From Spirochaetia bacterium (GTDB lineage: Bacteria; Spirochaetota; Spirochaetia; JABMQR01): a stretch of 8,241 nucleotides of DNA. Below the pieces are notes generated by a model. It did not search any database, was not told the DNA's origin, and was given only the letters and a program-made list of their open reading frames with translations. Where the stretch lies: the NCBI GenBank assembly GCA_016784705.1, contig JADHUD010000099.1, forward strand, positions 1 to 8,241, in the 5' to 3' direction. The first letter of the stretch is position 1; each line of letters begins with the position of its first letter. This document shows positions 1 through 6,821 of this stretch, piece by piece. Made by a program: the position numbers and the translations under genes.

Positions 1-761
1 TAGGCTTTGAAGTTCCCATTGATTTCTATGCCAATCACACGTTCCTTTGGATGATATTGACTGCTGCGGAATGACAAGGGAAAATATATGTCTCCGTTTT
101 CGTCATAATCACCATAAGGTGAACGGCCATATGCACGACTGAATCCGGTGTCCTTTGAGAGGACTTCTGTTTGAGGATGCTGTTTTTTCCAGTCTTCCCA
201 GGTGGTGTGTTCTATCGGTACTGGAATCAGCCTTTCGCCTTTGCGGGGACCACTGACAGCTTGCCCCATGACTTGAGACCAGAGTGATTCGCTCTGTCTG
301 TCATAAAGCAGAAGATCGCTGTTATACAACAAACCGGAAACACCAAGCGTAGTACTCTCTCCGTCAAAATCTCGACGAAAAGCCATGCCGGTACCACAAA
401 GTGGGCAATAAGTTATGGAAACCGGAACTCCATTCACAGTGTCATTGACAATTTCGTGCCAATTTAAAATAGCCAGAGGATAGGCTCTGACTTCTCCTGC
501 TATATCCAAACCTATAACCCTGCTGTTTGGCAACAGCCAATCTACGTCTGAAGCCGGAACAAACTTGGGTTCATCAATCGACGGAATTCCGTCACGCGGT
601 GGTCCACCACTTAAGATTTCGGCAAGAGGAATTAATGGATCCTCGATTAAGAATCCGTTACGCTGAGCCGACTCCGCCTGAACCGGACTGATAAAAACAA
701 TAGATAAACCCAACAAAAATACTGTTGACAGGCGGATGGCCAGAATATTCCATATTTTCAT
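1..761 (-). CDS. DUF3179 domain-containing exported protein, C-terminus cut by the window edge
   Basis: The frame is open from an ATG at 761-759 to the left edge, giving 253 residues with no stop, so the C-terminus lies outside the window. Residues 1-29 look like a Sec signal peptide: Lys at position 2, a hydrophobic stretch around 11-25, and a likely cleavage site after VQA (27-29). The DUF3179 hallmarks follow: VIGLDIAGEVRAYPL, then WHEIVND (about 101-107), then TYCPLCGTGMAF with Cys119 and Cys122. Later come GPRKGERL, TTWEDWKKQHP, SRAYGRSPYGDY, and a second VIGIEINGNFKA at the edge. Family members are usually longer, and the second VIG repeat is expected before the last third. The role of DUF3179 is not established. 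The CxxC pair could bind metal or form a disulfide in the periplasm (inference). The start overlaps the upstream gene's stop as ATGA, which suggests translational coupling. The family call is firm; the function is unknown. Confidence 0.88.
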   Translation of the reverse strand, partial: MKIWNILAIRLSTVFLLGLSIVFISPVQAESAQRNGFLIEDPLIPLAEILSGGPPRDGIPSIDEPKFVPASDVDWLLPNSRVIGLDIAGEVRAYPLAILNWHEIVNDTVNGVPVSITYCPLCGTGMAFRRDFDGESTTLGVSGLLYNSDLLLYDRQSESLWSQVMGQAVSGPRKGERLIPVPIEHTTWEDWKKQHPQTEVLSKDTGFSRAYGRSPYGDYDENGDIYFPLSFRSSQYHPKERVIGIEINGNFKA

Positions 762-1015
762 GCTTTCTCGTGTTCAGTTTGTACTTCCTGCCTGAGAATA
801 TTCCCCACAGTACCTAATCCGCTACTGGTCAAGTTTCCTGCGTGAGGATCAATTATATCCAGTTCCTCTTCGCCCATATCATGTTTGAGAAGAATTTCCT
901 GGCAAGGACTTTCGATTTTGGTGATTTTACCACCATGCTCAAAGAACCGTGCCATTGCAGACTGAACATCTTCGTGGCTAACGTAGGATTTCACTACCTT
1001 GGTATTATTTTTCAT
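758..1015 (-). CDS. Small protein of unknown function, coupled to the DUF3179 gene
   Basis: This 85-residue ORF begins with ATG at 1015-1013, five bases after a strong ribosome binding site (AAAGGAG, 1027-1021). Its TGA stop overlaps the ATG of the DUF3179 gene as ATGA. Both facts argue that it is a real gene. There is no signal peptide or membrane segment, so the product is probably cytoplasmic, unlike its exported partner. The N-terminal part (about residues 13-35) reads as an amphipathic helix, VSHEDVQSAMARFFEHGG, followed by a short strand KITKI. The middle is acidic (GEEELDII), and the C-terminal third is rich in Gly and polar residues with a charged tail (EVQTEHEKA). There is one Cys, in SPCQ. 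I do not recognise a named family. A helix followed by GGKI-type strand is something I recall from other small uncharacterised proteobacterial proteins, but I cannot verify that here. Confidence 0.72.
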   Translation of the reverse strand: MKNNTKVVKSYVSHEDVQSAMARFFEHGGKITKIESPCQEILLKHDMGEEELDIIDPHAGNLTSSGLGTVGNILRQEVQTEHEKA

Positions 1016-1020
1016 AGCAT

Positions 1021-1027
1021 CTCCTTT
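1021..1027 (-). promoter_or_regulatory. Ribosome binding site of the 85-residue gene
   Basis: On the minus strand the bases read AAAGGAG, followed by the five-base spacer ATGCT and then ATG. This is the best Shine-Dalgarno match seen for any start in the window. It fixes the start of the small ORF at 1015 and contrasts with the weak or absent Shine-Dalgarno sequences in the ugp/sorC/glpD block. Confidence 0.8.
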
Positions 1028-1051
1028 ATTAACTGAAGTGTGAATACAAAG

Positions 1052-1142
1052 TACAACGGTCTTGACTATTTTGACGATTCGCCAAAGAAATTCTTACAGT
1101 AACTATTAAACTGATCAAAGCTGACTGAAGCTGACCGTTGTA
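1052..1142. repeat. Perfect 10-base inverted repeat flanking 71 bases, upstream of the 85-residue gene
   Basis: TACAACGGTC at 1052-1061 is the exact reverse complement of GACCGTTGTA at 1133-1142. Neither the outward nor the inward flanking bases extend the pairing. The inner arm ends about 25 bases upstream of the ribosome binding site of the small gene. It could be a pair of protein-binding sites for a repressor that bends or loops the promoter, or the base of a long stem in a leader RNA. The sequence does not decide between these, and chance is not excluded. Confidence 0.45.
1111..1137. repeat. Three CTGA motifs spaced by exactly ten bases
   Basis: CTGA occurs at 1111, 1121 and 1131 on the plus strand. 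The last two units form a near-perfect 10-base tandem repeat, AAGCTGACTG (1118-1127) then AAGCTGACCG (1128-1137), differing at one base. The spacing is about one helical turn, so a protein could read all three from one face of the DNA. The repeat lies against the inner edge of the right arm of the 10-base inverted repeat. No function can be assigned. Confidence 0.4.
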
Positions 1143-1163
1143 AAAGACAAAAAGGGGAATGCA

Positions 1164-1180
1164 AGAATCGTGAAGATTCT
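1164..1180 (-). terminator. Weak hairpin downstream of glpD, possible terminator
   Basis: AGAATC (1164-1169) and GATTCT (1175-1180) form a six-base-pair stem with a five-base loop, about 100 bases beyond the glpD stop. On the minus strand the nearest T-run (CCCCTTTTTG) comes only about ten bases after the stem, and the stem is A+T-rich. It is therefore a poor intrinsic terminator. It is the only candidate I found between glpD and the next gene, so the end of the operon may be Rho-dependent or there may be read-through. Confidence 0.25.
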
Positions 1181-1281
1181 GTTAATTTATCTTGCTGTAT
1201 TTATTGATAAATTTGTATTGAGAAAAGAGACACTGCTATTTTATCCAGCCTGACAGTAACCGAAAACAGTCTTCAGAGTTG

Positions 1282-2889
1282 TTAAGCAAAATATTCATCC
1301 CAACGTTTCTGAGCGTCTTCACCAAAAAGAATTTCGCAGGCATCTTTGAGTCCCTGCGACTTTTTAAGATCTTCGTGGCGAACTACCAGTGACAATTTAG
1401 AGCGACGACGTAGAAAATCTTCCAAAGTCACTATCATCTCACGTCGTGCTGCCTGAATTAATTCGCAGCGGATATAATCAGTTCCTTCAATCAATGGTTC
1501 AGCCATCTTTGGATCCTCCCGGATATTTTCGAGCAGACCGATTGCCTGCGCACCATAGCGTCTCCACAGTCGGGAAGAAAGTTCTTCTGAAGATCCTGGT
1601 GAGGTTAAGGCATCCAGGTTCATCAGATGCACCTGATGCAGATATTCATCACGAATAACATCATCAGGTTCACCGTACCACTTATCTTTTTGTTCCGGCA
1701 ATGTAACCCCCAGTTGTTGAACTGTCTCGCAAATCGCCTCACCAATATTAATACAATCCGTGAGTTTACCCCCAAAAATACTGATATGTTTTTGCTCCCG
1801 GTTAACATCAATAGCATGTTTTCGGGAGAGTTTCATCCACTCTTCATTTTTATTGTTTTTTTCTCCTGCCTCAACCACCAGAGGCCGTACTCCGCAGCGT
1901 TCTGAAATAATATCTGCCTTAGTAATTGGTTTTGCCAAATTCAATCGTTTGTTAATATTTTTCAGTACAAACTCGCGATCTTCCGACGTTACTTCTGATT
2001 CCGGACTATCAACACGAGTATCAGTAGTTCCGACCATGGTTCGGTGTCCCATCGGAATAGCAAAAAACAATCGTCCGTCATCTGCAAAAAAAGTCAATAC
2101 CCGCTCATTCTTCGTAATTCTTGGAACAATTAAATGTATCCCTTTAGAAAAAACGTGACGGTGAGCAGTTGCTTGTGACGTCAGCAGATTTTGTTGATCT
2201 ACATAAGGCCCACAGGCATTAATAATAACTTTGCTGCGAATTTTGAATTCCTCGCCATTTCTAGTATTCCGGAGTTCAGTTTCCCAGTTGCCTGCTGAAT
2301 TCCTGTCACGACCGACTGACTCCATATAGTTGACTGCAGTACAATTGTAATTGATTGCAGAGCGAATAAAATTAAAGACAAAACGTGAGTCATTGTCGTA
2401 TAGGAATGCATCCGAGTATTCAAATCCACCGATACTGTTGTCGGTATTTATAACCGGTTCTTCCTCATTTATCTTTTTTGGAGATAATAAACGGGGAGAG
2501 CATGTAAAGAAACTTCCCATTCCCCAATACAACAATGCCCCCATATAGAGCATCCAGGAAGAAAAACGAAAGCCTTTATCCAAGTTTGTATAAAAACGTA
2601 TTTCCTTGATTGCAGAGGGATAAGATTGCAAAAGTAGATTACGTGAAGTGCAAAGCTGACTCACCAGTGGAAATTCGAAGGTTTCCATGTATTTGATACC
2701 ACCCCAGACAAGATTCGAAGAATTCTGACTAGTGAAGCCGGAAAAATCTCCTTTATCCACCAAAGCCACCTGTGCTCCCTGTGCAGCAAGTGCTGTAGCA
2801 GAAACAGCTCCGTTTATTCCACCGCCGATGATCAAAACATCGAAAGTCCGGTTTTTAAGTTTTTCAATGTTACTTTCCCTCAGGTTCAT
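1282..2889 (-). CDS. glpD: GlpD-like FAD-dependent glycerol-3-phosphate dehydrogenase
   Basis: This 535-residue protein is somewhat longer than E. coli GlpD (501). It should oxidise sn-glycerol-3-phosphate to dihydroxyacetone phosphate using FAD and pass electrons to membrane quinone. Visible landmarks are the FAD-binding Rossmann motif VLIIGGGINGA (18-28) with acidic D45 at the end of the second strand, TSQNSSNLVWGGIKYME (53-69), GFEYSD (155-160), NACGPYVDQ (224-232), MVGTTDT (285-291), RCGVRPL with Arg335 (331-337), FGGKLT (372-377), and the C-terminal helical domain with TLEDFLRRR (488-496). An aromatic stretch at 110-128 may touch the membrane. Two motifs differ from E. coli GlpD: the SKLIHGGLRYLE segment has N59, W62 and K66 in place of Lys, His and Arg, and FGGKLT is followed by DCIN instead of TYRK. 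The substrate could therefore be a related polyol phosphate, but the ugp context favours G3P. The start has only a weak ribosome binding site. The gene follows the regulator by 35 bases, so the two are probably co-transcribed. Confidence 0.87.
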   Translation of the reverse strand: MNLRESNIEKLKNRTFDVLIIGGGINGAVSATALAAQGAQVALVDKGDFSGFTSQNSSNLVWGGIKYMETFEFPLVSQLCTSRNLLLQSYPSAIKEIRFYTNLDKGFRFSSWMLYMGALLYWGMGSFFTCSPRLLSPKKINEEEPVINTDNSIGGFEYSDAFLYDNDSRFVFNFIRSAINYNCTAVNYMESVGRDRNSAGNWETELRNTRNGEEFKIRSKVIINACGPYVDQQNLLTSQATAHRHVFSKGIHLIVPRITKNERVLTFFADDGRLFFAIPMGHRTMVGTTDTRVDSPESEVTSEDREFVLKNINKRLNLAKPITKADIISERCGVRPLVVEAGEKNNKNEEWMKLSRKHAIDVNREQKHISIFGGKLTDCINIGEAICETVQQLGVTLPEQKDKWYGEPDDVIRDEYLHQVHLMNLDALTSPGSSEELSSRLWRRYGAQAIGLLENIREDPKMAEPLIEGTDYIRCELIQAARREMIVTLEDFLRRRSKLSLVVRHEDLKKSQGLKDACEILFGEDAQKRWDEYFA

Positions 2890-2924
2890 ATTTCGGTGCT
2901 CGGAAAAAATACACAGTTAATTTT

Positions 2925-3866
2925 TTATGAAAGCAAATTCCGAGCAGTAAGTTCGTCGGTAATGAGGGAATGAATAAATCCACCCTTGAAAGCAGCTTTT
3001 AGTGCTTCAACTTTTTCTGCGCCACCGGCGACGCCAACCACATGCTTCATTTTACCCAGAGTTTCAAGATGTGTAGTAATCAGGCGCCGGTGATGTTCCA
3101 GGTCCAGTTGTTCTCCAGCTGCATTAAAATATTCACCGTGTATTTCTCCTACCGCACCGAGTTTTTTGAGTTGATCTAGTTCTTTTTTGGATTTATATCC
3201 AAAATGTCCAAACTCTGTACTGGGCATCAGTGAGCCGATGCCGACTAAGGCCATATCTGCCATTTTTGCCATTTTCATCACGTGCTGAACTTCCGGTTCC
3301 TGGATCAACTGGTTTCTAAGTTCACTGGTACTCACCATAAGTGGTGTTGGAATAACGTAAAAAGGATACAAAAACCCTGTAACCGGAGTCCCCATATTAG
3401 CTGAAGTCCGTTCACTGAGATAGTGCATTACCCCACCACAGAGTGTAACAAAGGCTGTGTTTTCTGGAATTACTCTTCCTAAGATGCGGGTAATTCCGGA
3501 AATGGTGTCTCCCCAGCCCAATGCTACCAGTGATTCATCAGACGGTAAATTCATTTCCAAATACTGTGCACCTGCCATACTCAGATCATTCTTGAGTTGA
3601 TCTGCTTCAACCTCCGGAGTTAAAAACACATCTCTAAGACCCCATTTTTCTTTTAGTTTCACTTCCAAGTCCATCAACTCTGCGTCTTTGCCATGAACAT
3701 GAATTGAAACAGTACCGTTTTTTTTGGACTCATTGAGAATATTGATGACACGGGCTCGATTGATACCTAACCGCTTGGCGATGTCACCTTGTATCATTCC
3801 AGTTTTATAATAATACCAGGAAGCTCTGGCAGAAAATTTCTTTAGATCTCTTGATGCTGTATTCAT
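2925..3866 (-). CDS. SorC/DeoR-family sugar-phosphate-responsive transcriptional regulator
   Basis: This 313-residue protein has the normal length and architecture of the SorC family. An N-terminal helix-turn-helix lies at about residues 22-48 (MIQGDIAKRLGINRARVINIL), preceded by the ASWYYYKTG segment typical of the family. A large effector-binding domain (Pfam sugar-bind type) follows from about residue 60 to the end. Family landmarks are LVALGWGDTISGI (113-125), VTLCGG (140-145), ALVGIGSL (206-213), the HLETLGKMKHVVGVAGG stretch, and the C-terminal LITDELTARNLL (301-312). Relatives bind phosphorylated sugars or polyols and usually repress the genes beside them. Here the neighbours are a G3P importer and a GlpD-like enzyme, so G3P, dihydroxyacetone phosphate or a related compound is the likely ligand (inference). 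No Shine-Dalgarno is visible before the ATG. The frame stays open upstream to a stop at 3945-3947 without another ATG, and the N-terminus fits the family as it stands. Confidence 0.88.
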   Translation of the reverse strand: MNTASRDLKKFSARASWYYYKTGMIQGDIAKRLGINRARVINILNESKKNGTVSIHVHGKDAELMDLEVKLKEKWGLRDVFLTPEVEADQLKNDLSMAGAQYLEMNLPSDESLVALGWGDTISGITRILGRVIPENTAFVTLCGGVMHYLSERTSANMGTPVTGFLYPFYVIPTPLMVSTSELRNQLIQEPEVQHVMKMAKMADMALVGIGSLMPSTEFGHFGYKSKKELDQLKKLGAVGEIHGEYFNAAGEQLDLEHHRRLITTHLETLGKMKHVVGVAGGAEKVEALKAAFKGGFIHSLITDELTARNLLS

Positions 3867-3899
3867 ATTTTTTTGTAGGTTTAGAAGTTTAGCCGCTCG

Positions 3900-3928
3900 T
3901 TTACACAGACTATGGCTTTTATAGACAA
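3900..3928 (-). promoter_or_regulatory. Weak sigma-70-like promoter candidate ahead of the SorC-type gene
   Basis: On the minus strand TTGTCT (3928-3923) and TGTAAA (3905-3900) are separated by 17 bases. Each matches four of six consensus positions. The site would give a leader of roughly 25-35 bases. It is a candidate for an internal promoter in the 122-base gap after ugpC, but a match this weak is common by chance. Confidence 0.2.
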
Positions 3929-3937
3929 ATCTCTTAC

Positions 3938-3968
3938 AGGTCCATTAAATTATTAATAGGTCTAATGA
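3938..3968. repeat. AGGTC direct repeats, 20 bases apart, in the ugpC-sorC gap
   Basis: AGGTCCATTAA at 3938-3948 and AGGTCTAATGA at 3958-3968 match at eight of eleven positions, and AGGTC is identical in both. The spacing is 20 bases, about two helical turns. They lie between ugpC and the SorC-type gene, upstream of the weak promoter candidate, so they could be operator half-sites for autoregulation. The sequence alone cannot show this. Confidence 0.25.
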
Positions 3969-3988
3969 CTGTTATATCATGAGTTTTT

Positions 3989-5071
3989 TTAATTTAATCG
4001 TTTGCCACTATCTATTTCAAAAATATGCAGATGTTCCGAAGGGATGGTCAATGGTAAACGGTCTCCGGATACCACAGGATGAATGCCTGAAAGACGGACA
4101 GTTAAGACTAGTTCGGTTTGTTCTAATTTTCCGTAAACAACTGTATCCGCACCAAGTTTTTCCAGCATTTCGACTTGCAAGAACATAGATGCTTTTTCGG
4201 ATTCACAGGCTTCTAAATGTTCCGGACGCATTCCTAAAGTTACCTGAGAATCGCTGTTGGCAGAATTTTCAGAATGAGTCAAAGGCAGTGAAAGCGAGTC
4301 GCCTAAAAGAGCGAGATCGCCATTTGAACTTAAAACGGCCGGAATTATATTCATCGAAGGTGAACCGATAAATCCGGCAACAAAAAGAGTTTGCGGTTTT
4401 TCATACACTTCCAGCGGTGTACCTATTTGCTCAACGCGCCCTTCGTTCATTAACAACAACCGATGCCCCAAAGTCATGGCTTCGACTTGATCATGAGTAA
4501 CATAAATCGTTGTTACACCTAGCCGTTCCTGTAAACGTTTGATTTCAAGGCGCATTTGCACACGGAGCTTTGCGTCAAGATTCGAGAGCGGTTCATCAAA
4601 AAGAAAGACTTTCGGTTCACGGACAATGGCTCTTCCCATCGCCACCCGTTGACGTTGGCCTCCGGAAAGTTCTTTGGGTTTACGTACCAACAAGTTTTCC
4701 AATTCAAGAATTTTTGCGGTTTCACGCACACGCTGCTCAATTTGGTCTTTAGGGATTTTCCGGTTCTTTAAACCGTAAGCCATGTTTTGATAAACACTCA
4801 TGTGGGGATAGAGCGCGTAATTTTGGAAGACCATTGCAATGTCACGATCGGCAGGCTCTTTTTTATTGACCCATTCTTCGTTGATGTGAATATCTCCGGA
4901 CGTTACAGTTTCCAGTCCGGCAACCATCCTCAGCATGGTCGATTTTCCGCATCCGGAAGGACCAACTATGACGATCAGTTCCCCGTCTTTAATATCGATG
5001 CTGATTCCGTGGAGTGCCTGCACATTTCCGGGGTAAGTTTTAATTGCGTTTTTAATACTGACTGTTGCCAT
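3989..5071 (-). CDS. ugpC: G3P/glycerophosphodiester ABC importer, ATP-binding subunit UgpC
   Basis: This 360-residue ATPase is close to E. coli UgpC (356) and MalK in length. It energises the importer as a dimer on the cytoplasmic face of the permeases. All nucleotide-binding motifs are intact: Walker A GPSGCGKST (37-45), Q-loop VFQNY with Gln83, signature LSGGQRQR (135-142), Walker B VFLFDEP (155-161), D-loop SNLDAK, and switch His193 in THD. The C-terminal regulatory TOBE region (about 235-360) contains GFIGSPSMN and GMRPEHL, as in the MalK/UgpC group. UgpC and MalK ATPases cannot be told apart from the nucleotide-binding domain alone; the assignment rests on the flanking ugpB, ugpA and ugpE. 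It starts 23 bases after the ugpE stop, with no recognisable Shine-Dalgarno, so translation may depend on coupling. The next gene is separated by 122 bases. Confidence 0.9.
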   Translation of the reverse strand: MATVSIKNAIKTYPGNVQALHGISIDIKDGELIVIVGPSGCGKSTMLRMVAGLETVTSGDIHINEEWVNKKEPADRDIAMVFQNYALYPHMSVYQNMAYGLKNRKIPKDQIEQRVRETAKILELENLLVRKPKELSGGQRQRVAMGRAIVREPKVFLFDEPLSNLDAKLRVQMRLEIKRLQERLGVTTIYVTHDQVEAMTLGHRLLLMNEGRVEQIGTPLEVYEKPQTLFVAGFIGSPSMNIIPAVLSSNGDLALLGDSLSLPLTHSENSANSDSQVTLGMRPEHLEACESEKASMFLQVEMLEKLGADTVVYGKLEQTELVLTVRLSGIHPVVSGDRLPLTIPSEHLHIFEIDSGKRLN

Positions 5072-5094
5072 GAGAGTTATTGCTTTGATTAAAA

Positions 5095-5940
5095 TTATTT
5101 TTCTGTTTCAACAAGGCCTTTGACGAATTGACGCTGCATGACAATTACGACCAACAAAGGAGGAAGCATTGCAAGTATGGCGGTGGCCATAGTAATATTC
5201 CATTCCGGAATAGCATCTGCGACATACAACATCCTTTGGATTCCCATCACAATTGTGGTCATACTTTCTTCAGTCGTGACTATCAGCGGCCAGAGATATT
5301 GGTTCCAACCATAGATAAACAAAATAACGAAAAGTGCTGCCAAATTGGTGCGGGAAAGCGGAAGCAATATATCAAAAAAGAATTTCATTGGCCCTGCTCC
5401 ATCGACTCTCGCAGCTTCTGCCAGTTCTTCGGGTACTGTCATAAAGAACTGGCGAAAAAGAAAAGTAGCGGTTGCAGAAGCAATGAGTGGAAGTGTCAAC
5501 CCCGCATAGGAGTTCAATAATCCCAAATTTGCCACAACTGCATAAGTTGGTAAGATCCGTACTTCGACCGGCAGCATCAAAGTCAGGAAAATGGTCCAGA
5601 AACAAAGCTTCCTCAGAGGGAACCTGAAATAAACAATAGCGAAGGCGGAAAGTATTGAAATCGTAATTTTACCGACCACAATTCCGAGAGCCATAATCAG
5701 ACTGTTCCACATCATCATTCCAACAGGAATACCTGACGCATTTACTTTTCCTTTTTGCAGTACAGTCCCATAATTTTCAAGCATTTCTGAACCGAACCAG
5801 GGCTGCACCGTTGTCAGAATGTCTTCAGCCTCGTGGGTTGAAGTAACAAGGGCAATGTAGATCGGAAAGATGACTACAATAATTCCAAAAATTAGTAATA
5901 AATGTGTCAGGGCATTCAGCCAGGGGCGATTTTCTACCAT
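5095..5940 (-). CDS. ugpE: G3P/glycerophosphodiester ABC importer, permease UgpE
   Basis: This 281-residue inner-membrane protein has the length of E. coli UgpE (281). It forms the translocation channel with UgpA. Six hydrophobic segments are visible, at roughly 12-32, 74-100, 112-130, 140-165, 198-220 and 252-274. The conserved cytoplasmic EAA loop, which docks on the ATPase, is EELAEAARVDGAGP (171-184) followed by the DILLPLSR stretch. The protein has the short cytoplasmic N-terminus typical of the MalG/UgpE partner. Its ATG (5940-5938) overlaps the ugpA stop as TGATG, so ribosomes finishing ugpA can restart here. A partial Shine-Dalgarno (AAGGCGAG) lies somewhat far upstream, inside the end of ugpA. 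Confidence 0.92.
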   Translation of the reverse strand: MVENRPWLNALTHLLLIFGIIVVIFPIYIALVTSTHEAEDILTTVQPWFGSEMLENYGTVLQKGKVNASGIPVGMMMWNSLIMALGIVVGKITISILSAFAIVYFRFPLRKLCFWTIFLTLMLPVEVRILPTYAVVANLGLLNSYAGLTLPLIASATATFLFRQFFMTVPEELAEAARVDGAGPMKFFFDILLPLSRTNLAALFVILFIYGWNQYLWPLIVTTEESMTTIVMGIQRMLYVADAIPEWNITMATAILAMLPPLLVVIVMQRQFVKGLVETEK

Positions 5941-6821
5941 CAGTATTGCACTCGCCTTTCAATGTATCGAAATTGGAACACAGTCAAAGAAACAACAATG
6001 ATCATTAAAATAACAGACTGAGCTGAAGAACCACCCAGATCCAAGCCGACGAAACCATCGTTGTAAACTTTATATACCAGAATTTCTGTGGACTTATAGG
6101 GACCTCCTTGTGTGACGGCATGTATGATTCCAAAAGTATCAAAGAACGCATAGACCACGTTTACTACAATGAGGAAGAAGGTCGTTGGTGAAATTAAAGG
6201 GAAAACAATTGTCCAGAACCTCTTTACAGGACCGGCACCGTCAATTGCAGATGCCTCCAACATAGATTTTGGAATTGACTGTAAACCCGCCAGAAAGAAA
6301 ATAAAATTATAACTGATTTGTTTCCAGGCTGCAGCAATGATTACCAGCACCATCGCCTGTCCACCCCTGAGAACATGGTTCCACTCGTAACCCAAAGATT
6401 GGAGCGTGAGCGCAAGGATACCGTTCCCCGTGTTAAACATGAACATCCATAAAACTCCCGCTACTGCCGGAGCTACAGCATATGGCCACAAGAGGATGGA
6501 TTTATATGCCATTTCGCCCCTGATAACTCGGTCAGCCATCACCGCAAACATTAGTGAAAGAGACAAGCTTAGAAAAGTCGTGGAAACACTGAAAAGTACT
6601 GTGGTGTAAAATGAATCCAGATAAAGAGGGTCACTGAAAAGTTCTTCAAAATTTTCGAACCAGACAAATTCCGAGGACAAACCAAAAGCATCTTCCAGCA
6701 AAAAAGATTGATAAAGTGCTTGACTGGCGGGCCAAAGAAAAAAGATAAAAGTGATGATAATTTGAGGTGCCACCAACAAATACGGCAACCACAAATTATT
6801 AAAAGTGGAACGTTTCTCCAT
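5940..6821 (-). CDS. ugpA: G3P/glycerophosphodiester ABC importer, permease UgpA
   Basis: This 293-residue inner-membrane protein (E. coli UgpA has 295) pairs with UgpE. The N-terminus reads LWLPYLLVAPQIIITFIFFLWPA, the usual opening of MalF/UgpA-type permeases. Further hydrophobic segments lie at roughly 72-98, 108-130, 155-180, 208-232 and 266-286. The EAA loop is KSMLEASAIDGAGPVKRFW (185-203), followed by FPLISP. Family motifs LLWPYAVAPAVAGVLW and the segment with TQGGPYKSTEILVY (237-250) are present. The start at 6821 is well supported because an in-frame TGA directly precedes the ATG. Only a weak Shine-Dalgarno (TGGA) is seen. The gene follows ugpB after 184 bases that hold a strong hairpin, which may set its expression below that of the binding protein. 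Confidence 0.92.
   Translation of the reverse strand: MEKRSTFNNLWLPYLLVAPQIIITFIFFLWPASQALYQSFLLEDAFGLSSEFVWFENFEELFSDPLYLDSFYTTVLFSVSTTFLSLSLSLMFAVMADRVIRGEMAYKSILLWPYAVAPAVAGVLWMFMFNTGNGILALTLQSLGYEWNHVLRGGQAMVLVIIAAAWKQISYNFIFFLAGLQSIPKSMLEASAIDGAGPVKRFWTIVFPLISPTTFFLIVVNVVYAFFDTFGIIHAVTQGGPYKSTEILVYKVYNDGFVGLDLGGSSAQSVILMIIVVSLTVFQFRYIERRVQY

Noticed and set aside
842..1036. Plus-strand ORF of 64 codons across the small gene
   Set aside because: It is the antisense shadow of the 85-residue gene, which has the strong ribosome binding site and the ATGA coupling.
1198..1281. Intrinsic terminator just after the glpD stop
   Set aside because: The imperfect CTGA/TCAG and ACAGT/ACTGT pairings near the stop do not make a continuous stem, and no T-run follows in the direction of transcription.
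1760..2158. Plus-strand ORF of 132 codons
   Set aside because: It lies wholly inside glpD on the opposite strand, has no ribosome binding site and no recognisable motif.
1282..2889. Assignment of the dehydrogenase as an erythritol-phosphate dehydrogenase (EryB)
   Set aside because: The SorC neighbour recalls ery loci, but no eryA or eryC genes are present, and the adjacent importer has an orthodox UgpB pocket. G3P dehydrogenase remains the simpler call.
5128..5520. Plus-strand ORF of 130 codons
   Set aside because: It is antisense to ugpE, and its composition is what the reverse of a hydrophobic membrane gene would give. No family features are seen.
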